A stretch of DNA of 64,000 nt, from NCBI GenBank assembly GCA_029945375.1, contig CM057057.1:5580001-5644000 (forward strand). Reading direction: 5' to 3'. The DNA comes from Agaricus subrufescens (taxonomy: Eukaryota; Basidiomycota; Agaricomycetes; Agaricales; Agaricaceae). How positions within the stretch are numbered: position 1 is the first letter of the stretch; each line of letters starts with the position of its first letter. The notes beneath the pieces are model-generated. The model saw only the letters and a list, made by a program, of their open reading frames with translations. It searched no databases and was not told where the DNA came from. Position numbers and translations under genes: made by a program. Below are positions 35,947 through 51,055 of this stretch, piece by piece.

Positions 35947-36762
35947 TTAAAACGCATTCACTTGAGGTGACTGTGGCTGCATATGCTCCTGTTCCTGCTC
36001 CTCAGTCTCCTTGTTCTCCTTGACGACGCCCAAACCTACATCCTTCTGGGACTCGTCGATACCAGGAATACCTGAACCAAATGGCGCATCAGACTCAAAG
36101 TCGAGTTTCAAGTCGGGGGGCGGTAAGACGTAACTGGCCCTATTAGAATTGCCCGACAATTTCCTGTTACTAAGCTTATTCTTCAACGTTGCTAGGCCTT
36201 TCGCGGCACCTTCGAACGAACCAACAGCCTCATCGTACCGTTGTACGTCAGATGAAGGTCGGAGAGATTTTTTGAACTCGGCAAGGCTCTGTAGCCCATC
36301 GCTGAGTTGTTGTTTGATGGTATCTACGCTTATGGAAACGCGGACGTTTTCGCCAGATGTTGTTTTCGAAATAGAATGGCGATGAGATAACGCGGGAGAG
36401 TGAGACTGGATGAACAAGGGAGCGTGTATGATTCATGAGCTAGTATTGAACACAAAAGAAAGGAATAGACATACACGTCCGTCGGTGGCAGGATTGTCCT
36501 GAACATCAAGGTTGGCATCGACATACTCATCAGAGTCAGGCGGAGGGGTATCATCGTTGTCAGACTTCGGAGGAGACGGACCGGTGGGACGTGTAATATC
36601 GACAGGCGTCCCAACATAAATCTCATAGGAGGAACCTGAGGATCGAGGCTGCTCTTCTCCAGCATTACTAGCCTTCTTCTTCCCTCGACGAGCAAAGGGA
36701 GCTCGTAGGATAGCAGGCAACTTCAATTTGAGTTTGAAGTTTTGGGACTCCTTCTTCATCAT
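35947..36762 (-). CDS. Unknown protein of 248 residues, charged and Pro/Ser-rich
   Basis: Two exons (36762-36475 and 36405-35947) join in frame across a GT-AG intron to 248 residues. The N-terminus MMKKESQNFKLKLKLPAIL is basic, with RRGKKK near residue 25. A Pro/Asp-rich region follows (PSPPKSDNDDTPPPDSDEY). The second exon has a helical stretch likely to form a coiled coil (VDTIKQQLSDGLQSLAEFKK and GAAKGLATLKNKLSNRK) and an acidic, Gln-rich tail ending QSPQVNAF. No signal peptide or membrane segment. I do not recognise the family. It ends 282 bp downstream of the kelch gene start-to-stop order, i.e. it follows that gene's 3' side on the same strand, and may have its own promoter in the 36763-37044 gap. 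Confidence 0.65.
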
Positions 36763-37044
36763 GTTAAGTAAACAGCTGAGGGTTGCAGGGTATCAAAAGG
36801 AATGTGAGGGCGAGTGGAAAGCGTCGGTCGAGCTTTCACTTGCAGTTGGCGGCGGTTAAAAAAGAGTGGGAGAGTGGGGAGAGTGAAACCACGGTCAAGG
36901 GACCCGGCTTCCAGGGGCCTTAATTTAATCAACAGTTGAACAGGGTTGGGTTCACCATCCTTTTTTTGGTAGGCTACCAATAGAGTCCGGCTCCAGGACC
37001 TTTGGGAACCGAAATCATATACATTCATATTACGTACCAACACC

Positions 37045-39867
37045 TCATCTTCTGTTACGACTCTGGCTACTCGCAGCCGGCCCACCACCAAGAGCGGCAC
37101 CTCTGCGCATCTCATCTTCATCCAAGCCTGCCTCTGCAAGAATCTTCTCAACTTCTTCTAATATAGGTTTATACTCGGCTAGAAGTATTAATGGCCGTCA
37201 TCGTAATGGCTCCATTTTAATTTGTGAGGTAAACTTACCGTAACGTTCCTCAGCCCTGGCAAAACCATTCCGCCGAAGTTCTTTTCCTTTATCATCACTT
37301 GTCTCATAGGCTTTCTGAGCCCAGTATTCACCTGTGGTCTAGGATTGAGAGTCATATTCTACGGCACGAGATCGAGAAAGTAAGCGTACGGGATCGGGCG
37401 TAAAACATGGCGAGAGTTTCCCCTGGAAGTGGAGTACTCAAGACGTCTTCAGCGGAGCGAGATGTGTCCTTGGATACACCCATGAACGCATTCGCTCTTG
37501 ACCGTATCGATTCCTAAGTATGCATTAAGTTCATTGATTAGCTGTGAAGATCAGGAACATACATAATCTTCGACCTCTTGCTCCACTGGTTCTTCATCAG
37601 GCATGTCGTCAACCGTAACAATCGGCGCCGTTTCTGTGCTCTTTTTCGATTTCCTCATTTTCTTCTGTTCATCACCATTGCTGTTTTCGACTACACGCCC
37701 TTCTATATCAACAACAACACCTTCTTCTTCCTCTACCTCCTCAGAATCACCATCTTCCTCGCTATCTTCGTCATCATCTTCGTCGCTACTGCTCTCCTCT
37801 TCGTGATCGGGTATCAGGATCGCGCTTTCCTTCAAACATGTAAATTTTTCTAATTTGTCCAATTGGAGAGAATAAAAGTCATCCAAAGTGTATTCCTTCG
37901 ATCCTTTTTCAAGAATCCCACCGTATCTACGCAGGTGTAAACATGCTATTGATTGAAGTTGTCCTTGATAGACTCACATGTACAGTGTGTGCCGCAGCAC
38001 TGCAAGCATGGCATTGTAACGAGGCATTGGAATGGTCAGATACGGGTCATCTGTATTTTTATCCTCCGGCTGTGAAAGTAGTTGAGTGTGACCAGACGCA
38101 GTCGAAACTTTTGGGGACTTGGCCGGCGCATCAGTTTCGTCTTCAATTTCGTCATCTTCACTCTCCTGGTCTCTTCGCGAGGCTTCCTTAGCAGCTTCTT
38201 TCCTCTTATCTGCCCGCGTCAATTTCTTCACTCCCTTTGCCTTTGGTTTCTTGAGCGCCATCGAGATCCATTTGCCCTTTCCACTGAGTTGATAACCATA
38301 TCTAGGTAAACTCAATGATAAGGCATGGTTTAGCGAGGGGAGTACCGACAAGTCATTATGGAAGACGCTTTCCAGGGTTTCTTCGTGAATATCTTCATCA
38401 GTTACGCCGCCGAACAAGATGCCTGTCGGCCCAGCACCACTGCTCCTGTTCCATAGAGCCATGGTACAACCAGAGCGAAGGGATGGTGCATAAGCATCCG
38501 ACGCGCGTTTCCTGCGTTCCCACTTGAATACGGCTTGGGGATAAGAGGCTTTGTTTTTAGATGGTTTGGAGGGGGCGGCCGTAATTTCTTGTTCAACAGC
38601 AGGAATGGTTATTCTAAATCACGAAGGAGCAAATCCATTATCCATAGGGAGTGGACTTATCATACGAACCTTAGTAGCCATGTGTCATCAAGCATGACCC
38701 CAACTGGACGCTTTCCCTTTGTGTACTCCTTACAATATCCACCATGTAAAATGACACCTTCCGTGCAAGACAAGAACGAGAACCCACTGCGAGGCCTGTG
38801 CTATGATTAATCCCGGTCGACTTTGGAGTGTTCTATGAACCCACGATGGTTTAAGGTCTACTTCCCGAAACTCAACTTGAGTCCACTTATACTCTTGCGT
38901 ATCAAAAATCCATAGATCATTCAGGTATCTTGCTGTTTTACAAGATAACCGAAACGGATTCAAGGTTGAATCAATACTGAATGAGGGGCCACTTACTGGT
39001 GACACCAGGGTCATAAAATCCGCCGAATAGAATAATAAATTGTTTCCACGTTGTTATCCTTGAACGTTTCCCTTCAATAGTTGACAGATGGGAAAATCGC
39101 CAAGGAACACTCACCGATGGCCAGATCGAGCACTGGGTCTGACTTTGGTGTCAATCCGATCCCAAGAATGCGTTCCGATATCAAAACACCAGAAGTCCCT
39201 GTAGTGATGGAACGTGGTCTGGTGGAGTGACGAGAATTCCCCGCCTACAGATCGCTATATCAGTCTATGATCCCAAGCGACGAGATCCGGCCCTCTATAC
39301 CGAACAAAAACAACTTTCCACCACCCACAGGAGATGAGGTCACTGCGTGGGCTGACCTCGGCCCAGGGCAAGTGGGTGAGACAAATTTACGCCATTCGTC
39401 CTTTTCTGGCGTATACCTGAAGACATCATTATAGAAGTACTGCAGATGTATAAGTCCTCGAACTGCAATATAACGATATAACACGCACAGCCCTTCCGTC
39501 CTCACTGAAGAACTCGCCTCCAATACACCACAGATGATTTCCGTTTGGGCAAGGGGTCAAAGTTGCACTTGCGCGTCGGCTGGGTGGACCCTCTACGATT
39601 TCTTCGGTGACTGTGTGAGACTCTTCCCATTCTTTTCGCAGCTACTAACGTAAACCAGTGAGAGTAGCGTCAAAATCCAGAAATGTTATAAAGACATGAC
39701 GATACCGTTTCTAAAATCGCTTCGAGATCTTGTTCCTCTTCATCCTCGGAATCGTGCTTGTTCTTTGACTTTTTCACTTTCTTCTTCTCTTTCTTTTCAG
39801 TTTTTTGGGCGGCCTTGACTTTCTTTGCGGCTTTCGCGGCAACATTGCCACCTTTCTTTTTGGCCAT
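37045..39867 (-). CDS. KEL3: Kelch-repeat protein, KLHDC4/Kel3 type
   Basis: A kelch beta-propeller protein of the family that includes human KLHDC4 and yeast Kel3; its molecular role is poorly known. The N-terminus MAKKKGGNVAAKAAKKVK is Lys-rich, followed by SEDEEEQDLEAILE. Kelch blades then read NDVFRYTPEKDEWRKF, GPRSAHAV, KLFLFG, RDFWCFDIGTHSWDRI, LNDLWIFDTQEYKWTQVEF, VILHGGYCKEYTKGKRPVG and GPTGILFGGVTDEDIHEETL. A basic segment (KLTRADKRKEAAKEASRR), an acidic Ser/Asp/Glu stretch near 37770-37820 and a C-terminal part (FYARSREYWAQKAYE, GLDEDEMRRGAALGGGPAAS) follow, ending at 37045. The last part matches the conserved C-terminal region of the family. About ten short introns; several exon ends were not resolved individually. 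The ATG at 39867 was chosen by family similarity. Confidence 0.85.
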
Positions 39868-42691
39868 AGTGAAGGTTACTGTTTGGAAAAACAATCATTT
39901 CGGCATCCGCCGGTGTCATTTTGATCTCAATCTCACCTCTGAGTTGGTATATCGATCATTTTTGCTCACCTCTCACAAGAACCGCGATGACTATTCCCCC
40001 AACATATATACTAGAGGTAAATTCTGATCTTCAGGATTTTTTTTCCGTGGAAAAGCCCTGGCCATTTATGTAGTTTTCAATCAAGTTGGATCGTTCTTAC
40101 TTGTGTAGCAATCGTTGCTGATCGATAATAAGTGAGCGTATCTACTATGCTATGGCTGGCTGGATTTGTAAAACTGGACTGTAGAGAAAGAGCTATGAAT
40201 GGTCTAGGAAAGGAGGGGAGAGATTGGACGGTGGTGCCGTAGTGGAAATCGTCCCACACCCTAGAGGCGTACTATTACCCGTGCTTAAAAACCAAACAAA
40301 TCTTTCTCAATCAAGTGGCTACTTGATCAAACCAAGTGAGATTGTTACTTACTACTTAGGTCTCCACTTACAGGAGATGCCAGAGGTGACTGTCATACAA
40401 ACTCCATCTTGGGGTTGATTATTCACGTCGCTGCAACGTCCGAGCTATCATTCGATTAGCCAGTCATGAATCGGAGATAGGTGGGAAAGGAACTCCTCAC
40501 CACTTGTTCACACTGTCTTTTTAACATGATGCCTGATGTGTGATGTACTTATAAAGCTCACATATCCACTCTTGTGGCTAGCTCGCTACGCGAGGTAAGC
40601 CGATAGGTATTTTAATGGGAACCGAATATCCGGAGTTAAGTTAACCTGCCGAGACTCCATGTCATGAAAGCTCTGTTGGGTTGAAATATTCTCGTAGCGG
40701 CGCCACTACGGCTACTCCATTTTTCCTACAAGGGGCTATCCTGTGAAATTGATGTGTACTTGTCGTGAAGACAGCCAATACAATGTGCGAGGCCAATATT
40801 TGCTTATCAAAGCCAGATACTCGAGCTAATAATGCCACATGCCGTAAGTTCGTCCAATGATGGTAGACAGCAGAGACTAGAGGTCCGCATATTTATACCT
40901 GACCTGAGCTTCTGCCATCTGCAACCTGAATGGATGACTAGATGGTGAATGGACGAAGGAACGCGCTTCGTGAAACTTTGTCTAAACTTGTCGGAGCACA
41001 GTGCATGGGTTCCTTCTCGCCCACGCTCGCGTCTTGCTGACATATGGGATGACAAACATATTCAAGTGAACTTCGAGCTCTCTTATCGGGTGAATAAATA
41101 CATCACGAAGTGGATGTAAAATCGAGCTTCTCCCCCCCTCCACCGATGGCATTGGGATTATATTCTACACGTGATTCGTTGGGAGTGTACTCGAACACCT
41201 CGTTTCGGGCGTTTCGGGGTTGTGCTCTGATTGCACAGGAGAACACTCCGTTTTTTTTTTTCTTTGAGATGAATTAAGAACTTCAGTTGCTTACGGAACC
41301 ATTGAGTTAAGCAACACTCGAAAGCTGAGCTTAAAAGTAGCCTCTTATGATTGGTTACGGCAAGCTGAGTACGAATGCCAAGGAAGTCGTGTTACCTCGC
41401 TTCTTCGGTTGAATGAGGAACGTATAATCACACTCCCAAATTTGTTGACTTGCATCTTGAAGTAGACGAAAATCTTGTTTGTATGTCGCCAAGACTCCCC
41501 CCACATCTCCTGCTGAGTAAAAGGTATTGTTGCTGTCTGTTGACACTGACATTCAATCAACATTTTTAGTACAAGCTCACAATGCGTCATAATGTCCATG
41601 TAGAGATTTCATACTTTAACCTATATTCGGAAAAAAAAATCAAAATGAGCTGTGAAAACATTTTTTTTCGACCAATGATATTGTACCCCGCTTGGCTGGG
41701 AGCTGCTCAAGCGTGTCATGTGAAGCCGGGGCGAGTTTCGGACCAAGTTTACCGGGGTCAGATCCAGATGAAACAGGTAAGATTGATTCAGGAAGACGGC
41801 TGAAACCTGCATTCAGACAAGAGAACAACCATAAACACTTGGCGCTTGATTTCAGGATATTGTACCGGTGCTGCCCGACTGTTCATGTGGTATCTTTCTA
41901 TAAGCTATTATATACTGTAATGCTTGCCCTTTTATTGTTCGTTTCGAGAAAAGTCTCGAAAAATCAGAGGGAAGAGGAGGATAATTAGATTGAATTGTCT
42001 GTTCCCGTAAATAACCAATCGAAAATTTTTTGGGGATACGAGACAAATTTAGCTCCTCGAAGCGAAATATGTTGACAACAAGAATAGGGCCACTAGCTTT
42101 CGCTTACGGTGCTGTTCCGGTCCCGCGTGTTCATATGAATGTCGTTGGATGAGATCGGGGTTAAATTCAAACTTCTTTCTCGTGTGCGTGAGTCCTGAAG
42201 TCCGGAGAAAGCCTCCGTTGTTTGGCCCTTCATTCTGACAGGATACAAACTGGGAGGCTTACCCTACAGAACCATCAGATTACGAAGTTGTTTATGGAAG
42301 CTTCTAACACGTGGTAAGGAAACGTGGACAGATCCACCCATTCACGATTCGATAAGCGTAACATGGATACCTGGCCCATAATTTTCTGCATGAACCTGCT
42401 GCTCCTGATGTGCTAAAAGATTCGCGGTCTATTTTACTTCAAAGTCAAACGACGTATCAAACGGTAGAGACGGCTGCACATGATGCACAGTCAGCAGCTT
42501 ATGCTATTGTTAAATGTTGAGGAGTGGGGTTTAGATACACTGCCACAAATGTATAGTCTATTCTTAGATCACAATTTTTGTGTTGCCCAGGGGTTGATCC
42601 GTACGCCCAGACTGGATAAAAACCAAGAGGGGGAGAGAGAGAGGACTAAGCTAACACATCCAACTCTCATCCAACCTACTCAACTCATATC
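39868..42691. other. No gene recognised
   Basis: About 2.8 kb between the divergent kelch and phosphatase genes. Several frames of 60-100 codons overlap on both strands near 41340-41990, without motifs. Low-complexity T and A runs occur near 41250 and 41630. Confidence 0.45.
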
Positions 42692-43417
42692 ATGGACTTC
42701 AGTCTCCTTTTCAAATTATCAACTCCCTCAGCTCCCTTACTCCGTTCTACCCAACAATCTTCTCCCCTCTCAGACACAAAAGTAGAGTCATATTTCCTTG
42801 ACGAAAAGCAGGAGCGCGTCTTTGTACCTGGTACACCGACGTTGGCCCAACCTCGTCCAATACCCAACTCATACTGGGCTACTCCGCTACTTTTAGCTTG
42901 TGAATACCCGTGGACGCCGGCGAACCCAAGTAAACCCAAGCTCGATGCGCTATTACATGCAGGCATTCGAACTTTCATTGACCTTACAGAGAGTGGCGAA
43001 CTGCTACCCTATTGTGGTGAGGTCCTTTCTTCCCGAGCCGAGTTTCTAGGCATCGAGAAACAAGCAATCGAGTATCACCGGTTTCCAATCCATGACCGTT
43101 CTTTACCTCGCTCGATCGAATTCATGTATTCGCTCATGGAAGTCCTTAGGGACAACGAAAGGCGAGGGCGCCTTACAGCCGTACACTGTAGGGGTGGTAT
43201 CGGAAGAACTGGGATGGTAATCGGGTGCTGGCTGGTCGATAGTGGCCGAGCACGGAACGGTAGCGAAGCTTTGGCGGTTGTGGCACGGAAATGGAAGACA
43301 GTCGAAAAATGCACGAGGTACCCTCACAGTCCTGAAACAGGCGATCAGTCTGACTTCGTCCTGCATTTCGAAGCTGCTCCAAAATCCATCCGTGCCATCT
43401 TCTCCGTCATCGCTTGA
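42692..43417 (+). CDS. Protein tyrosine / dual-specificity phosphatase
   Basis: An intronless gene of 241 residues. The phosphate-binding loop HCRGGIGRTG (residues 165-174) fits the HCx5R signature, with Cys166 as nucleophile and Arg172. An Asp at residue 135 in PIHDRSLP is well placed as the general acid. The N-terminal third has NSYWATPLLLACEYPW, seen in small atypical phosphatases related to prokaryotic-type PTPs, and FIDLTESGELLPY before the core. No signal peptide or membrane segment, so it is probably cytosolic. Substrates cannot be told from sequence. The start ATG follows a pyrimidine-rich leader and fits the family length. Confidence 0.88.
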   Translation: MDFSLLFKLSTPSAPLLRSTQQSSPLSDTKVESYFLDEKQERVFVPGTPTLAQPRPIPNSYWATPLLLACEYPWTPANPSKPKLDALLHAGIRTFIDLTESGELLPYCGEVLSSRAEFLGIEKQAIEYHRFPIHDRSLPRSIEFMYSLMEVLRDNERRGRLTAVHCRGGIGRTGMVIGCWLVDSGRARNGSEALAVVARKWKTVEKCTRYPHSPETGDQSDFVLHFEAAPKSIRAIFSVIA

Positions 43418-46454
<3,037 letters not shown>

Positions 46455-48062
46455 GATGAAGCCTTTGTTCTCCGAAGCATATTTTCGAGATACTGGGATA
46501 TGAGATAGTATGTGACAGTGTATTACTATTCCATGGAGTTATCCCGTAAATCTGTGATCGAATTCGAACAGAACAGTGCACGGCATAAACTGTATTTGTG
46601 CAGATATCAGTGGCATGCCTGCCGCAGGAAGGTTGTATTGCTTTTCAGGGGGCTGAAACATGATCGAGTACGTCAATATCGCCACATCGCCCGTTTAAAA
46701 ATACATTCAAGCATGCCCTGTCAAGGACTTGAGGTTTCAGAGATGTTATGCATGACGTTTTTCAGCTACACGATGCTTAAAATGTGGGCATAGAACAAGA
46801 GTGTCATTTCCTTATTTGAATACAATAGGTGAACCGATCGAACGCTATTCATAAAACGAAAGGCATTGCGGATCCAAGCCCAAATCGTATAGAATATCCT
46901 CATTAGAATGCCATGCGTTTTATTAAGAGATGGTAGCTGGCCACTGACCCACTAGTACGTACGTTCTAAAATTTTTGACTGTGCCCACACCCTCTTGCTG
47001 ATTCTGGTACCTAAAATGATTTCCTGCCAGAACGGTGAACCAGTCATAGTTTCAAGTGCCTCAACATCGGACAGGGTCTGAACCCCTCAATGCGCTAATC
47101 CCACCAAGCAGCAGGTCCATCGATGCAAAACGAATGGACCATCCGATATAGTCCTGTTACCTTGTTCCACTTAAAGCAGGCCTGACACTTGCCGCTTGAC
47201 ACGACTTGAATGCATTTTCGGTGTGTCATTCCCGGGATGCCCCCTGTACTCTGTAGCTGTCAGAAAGGGTAGCTGAGAACCATGGATTGATCCGAATATG
47301 CCCACTTCTTACTCATATACACGGCTGCCATGGTTTCATCACCGCTCCACGCAGCTTTTTGCTGAATACAAAGGCATGATGGTAAATATGATTTTCCTGA
47401 TTGAGCGAGAGACTGGCCCTTTGTAAAGCATCAACGATCCATCGACACGCCTGGGGTTGCAAAAAAAGTTGGGGTGCAATGACAACATCGGAGTTCAAAA
47501 TTCAAAACTGGTTTCTTACTCGGAAGGACTTGTCAATGCGAGGCCTCGGGCTTGGCATTCCATGCGCTATTCCACACAAGTCGATGGGTTTATTCATGCC
47601 AAAGTCTGACCTCTACTCGAAAACCACAAGCGGGTGGCAAAATTATCAGAAGAATTTCAACCTTGCCACCGGGACGAAAATTTATTAGGGTTGCTTCCTA
47701 TCGGGAACAAGGGATTCGGGCCTGGGACCCACAATGATCAATGGCGCTTGAGCCACGAGGCGGAGCCTTTGAGGTGCCAGTGACCGTTAATTCACTGCAT
47801 ATGGAGTATTACCGGGGCGTCGGATGATGGACATCTATTGCCCTGCCATGAGGAGGGTGCTGGACCCTTTTAGCGCAAGTTTTGACATTTCTTTCTTGCC
47901 TTCAACGCTATACCCTGGTCATTGCAATCCTAAAGCCTTTTATTGTCGGGTATTAATGGCCTTCCGGTTGCTTCAATATTTCTCCCTCCCTTGGCTCTCG
48001 AAGACTCTTCTCAACAGTCAGTATCATCAATTTTCACTCTTCCTTGCTTGTCAGACTGTTCA
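46455..48062. other. No gene recognised
   Basis: Short frames only (for example 46512-46793 and 47401-47688) with no recognisable motif. The long frame of the F-box gene extends upstream to 47943 but without an ATG before 48063. Confidence 0.45.
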
Positions 48063-49649
48063 ATGGATCATGTAGGAGTCATAACCATGTTTCACTTTGT
48101 GATAGACAGATATTTTCCGGAGGACGCCTTTCCGAGACAACTAGAAAACCACAACTCTCCTACTTCAAGCACGGTCTCGCTAAATACCCTCCCTAACGAA
48201 GTACTCGCTCACATTTTTCTTCTCGGAACGCAAAATTCAGAAGTATCCGTCGCCTCTCAGAAATTCCTTCTGAGTATCAGCCACGTTTCCCAGAGGTGGA
48301 GACAGCTGGTTTTGTCATCGCATCACCTATGGGCATCTCTCTCCATTAACTTTCCCATCGATGCCAGAGAACTGGATCGAGCACAAGTGTGGCTCCAGCG
48401 GTCATGTCCCCATCCTGTTCGGCTGACCATCGATCTTTGTGATCCTGACTGGGACTTCGATGAAGAAACGCATTCGGTCCGGTGGTTCGAAGCACAAGCC
48501 ATCATGGGTGTTATTTTACCTGAAGCCGAGCGGTGGCAAGAGATAACAATGCTCGCCGACAACTGGGAACCGCTTTATGCCTTCCTCTACTTCACCCAAA
48601 AAGCTGCACTGCCAGTTTTGCATGCTGTTGACCTTCGGCGTTGTAATCCATACTTTGCTGGTCCTAACCAAATGTTCGCTCCGTCAAAATTGCGAGCATT
48701 CGTGCCTTTTTTCGGCGGTCAAATTTTAGAGAATCTTAGAACCGTTGTTTTAGAAGGCGTGCATGTTGATTGGGAGAACTTGTTGCCACTAAGGGGGCTT
48801 ACCAGGCTGTCGTTAGGATATCTTGCTCGAGATGTTCTGCCTACCCTCGATGAATTCCGAGACTTACTCTCTTCAAGCCCTCAGCTAGAAACTCTTCGTA
48901 TCATGGGATGGGGCCCCAGGTTGAGCAGGGACCCTGACGTGAAGGAGACTAAATTGCAGCAGTTCCGGGCAACGATACAACTTCCTCGCCTCAAAACTTT
49001 CGAACTGGGCATCATGATCCCTTCATACGCCGTCGATTTTCTATCACTTCTAGCCCTCCCTGCGTTAGAGGCACTCACGCTGGATGATATCACTCGATAT
49101 GACGCTCAGACCCTAGTACGGCCGAACTTTGACGTCATCTTCGACTATCTCTCAGGGCAAACTACTCGTTCATCGCATTCCACGTCTATCTCTACGCATC
49201 TTCTGACGTCTCTCACGATGCTGAATCTAGATATCAGCTATACGTCATTTCGAAGATTTCTTCAGGGTCTGCAACAACTACGTGTCTTGACTGTTGACAA
49301 CTGCAGTGCATCAGCACTCGAAGCATTATCCCCAAACGATACTGGAGTCCCTTGCCAGAGTTTACAACACCTTTCCACAGAAGCGTGCGATCCCTGTCTG
49401 TTAATCGAGATAATCAGAGCGAGACGGATGCAACATGATACCAACGCCGTGGATGTGGTGTTTCGGCACGATCAAAGGAGCCCTATCTTGGCTGAAATAG
49501 CGAGACAATTTGCGCAGCTCGACATCGAAAGTCTACCTTCTCATGACCGGGACCTGTCATGGAGGAAGTTCATAACGGATGATTCCGACGACCTCGTAGC
49601 CGCAATTTTAGACGAGCGCTGGGATGTGGCGGGGGCTCCCATCGAGTAA
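48063..49649 (+). CDS. F-box protein with leucine-rich C-terminal region
   Basis: A single exon of 528 residues from the first in-frame ATG. The F-box lies at about residues 39-85 (SLNTLPNEVLAHIFLL, then ISHVSQRWRQLVLSSHHLW), the pattern common in large Agaricomycete F-box families. The rest has irregular leucine-rich repeats, such as LENLRTVVLEGVHV, LRGLTRLSLGYLA, SSPQLETLRIMGWG, LPRLKTFELGIM and ALEALTLDDI. F-box proteins link substrates to the SCF ubiquitin ligase through Skp1; the target is unknown. The open frame continues upstream without an ATG to 47943, so a spliced upstream exon is possible. Confidence 0.85.
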   Translation: MDHVGVITMFHFVIDRYFPEDAFPRQLENHNSPTSSTVSLNTLPNEVLAHIFLLGTQNSEVSVASQKFLLSISHVSQRWRQLVLSSHHLWASLSINFPIDARELDRAQVWLQRSCPHPVRLTIDLCDPDWDFDEETHSVRWFEAQAIMGVILPEAERWQEITMLADNWEPLYAFLYFTQKAALPVLHAVDLRRCNPYFAGPNQMFAPSKLRAFVPFFGGQILENLRTVVLEGVHVDWENLLPLRGLTRLSLGYLARDVLPTLDEFRDLLSSSPQLETLRIMGWGPRLSRDPDVKETKLQQFRATIQLPRLKTFELGIMIPSYAVDFLSLLALPALEALTLDDITRYDAQTLVRPNFDVIFDYLSGQTTRSSHSTSISTHLLTSLTMLNLDISYTSFRRFLQGLQQLRVLTVDNCSASALEALSPNDTGVPCQSLQHLSTEACDPCLLIEIIRARRMQHDTNAVDVVFRHDQRSPILAEIARQFAQLDIESLPSHDRDLSWRKFITDDSDDLVAAILDERWDVAGAPIE

Positions 49650-51055
49650 AGTACGGGAGTGTTCAGTTCCATGGCGCTGATTAAATGGAGCATCTTGAAA
49701 AAATAATATGTCACTTACAATATTTGTATCTCATAATAGCAGACTATTATACGCGTTCTACCTAACATGGGTTCGTACCGAGCGCAGTCGATAACGATTT
49801 GCCCAAAACCGGTTGAGCACCGCTGGAAAATCGCGCTTTGTAATTCAGAGGGTTGACGAGAAAGATTGCGGAGAATTTTTAGGCAACTACTTTAGTGCTG
49901 TTCTTAGTCCATTAAAGCTTTAGGAACAGAGCCACGATCTCTCAGTCAATTTCATAGGAAGTCGCTCGCTCCTGTTCTTTGCTTGGGCTGGCGGTGCTCC
50001 ATCTCAGGAAGGAATAGGTGGCTACGATTGAATGATTCTTCGCCCGGAGCTTATGCCGCTTTTACATGCCTCGTGCAGGCACAATGGTTATATAGCCTTA
50101 AGTTAGTCGGAGCCGAACTCAGTGAACTACAAAACCATTTGACCCAATATTTCTCCTATCTGCCGCCAAACCTCCACCAATCACGGCACATCCCTGCGTG
50201 GCCGGATGATGGGCGGATTGTAGGAGGATATGCAACACGAGTCTTATGCTCCGGACCGTTGATCCTTCCGGCAACGACGGCCTGTATAGGGTTTTCTCTT
50301 ATGTATTTGATCTATGATGCCCGGGCACCAAGGTATTATAAGGATCTACACCACCAATTTCACCAAATTTTCGGCAATCCGTATCACACTTCGGAGGTTC
50401 CGCTTACCCGTCGGATTATTCCCCTTGGCTATATACGAGTGAAAAAAATTCTAAAACACCAAACGGATGCACCCACGCTCCACCGTGCCGCACTCATTCG
50501 AAGCTCCGTTGTCGGTGCACTCCGAATCCGGAGTCCGAAAGACCTAAGAAGTTTGCTATAGATATCCTGAACATAAACAGTGATAAAGAATGTTTAAGGG
50601 TCTAATAATCTACTGGCTTCCATGCCACTACTCCAGAAGAGTCGGCGGTAAGTCGAAGCTATCTGGTCGAAGCTATCTAGTATTGAATTCCATGTGGCCA
50701 AATGTATTACTATCCGGCATCAGCCCGAGAACCCATCAGTACCATTTATAGTGAATTCTCCCATGGACCAAGCCCCCGACGGCAAGTATAGACCAGGTAT
50801 AGGCTTTCCCAGCGTGAAACATGAGTACTTGAGTACTTGAGTGTTGAAGGCGTGGGCACGTCCAAGCGACATGACTACTGTCCGATTTCATTCCCAGGGA
50901 AAGTTGGAGCATCACATAGTCAGTTGAGATGAAGTTTGATAACTCAAGTTTCTATTCAATGAATCACGCCATTAGAGAGTATATTATTGTTAAATTAGAT
51001 GATATCTAAGTTCGCTTATCAATCAAGCAAGGCTTGAACTGTTGCAGGCCTGCTT
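49650..51055. other. No accepted gene; small tandem repeats
   Basis: A 192-codon open frame (49983-50561) has no ATG in its first half and no motif. Short tandem repeats occur at 50652-50679 and 50823-50838. Confidence 0.4.
50652..50679. repeat. 14-bp tandem duplication
   Basis: GTCGAAGCTATCTG is followed directly by GTCGAAGCTATCTA, a two-copy repeat with one mismatch. Confidence 0.8.

Noticed and set aside
37578..37853. Plus-strand frames rich in Ser, Phe and Thr opposite the kelch gene
   Set aside because: They are mirror images of the acidic, low-complexity coding stretch on the minus strand.
49983..50561. 192-codon plus-strand open frame
   Set aside because: It begins at a TTG, has no ATG until about residue 107, shows no motif or paralogue, and could arise by chance in a window of this size.
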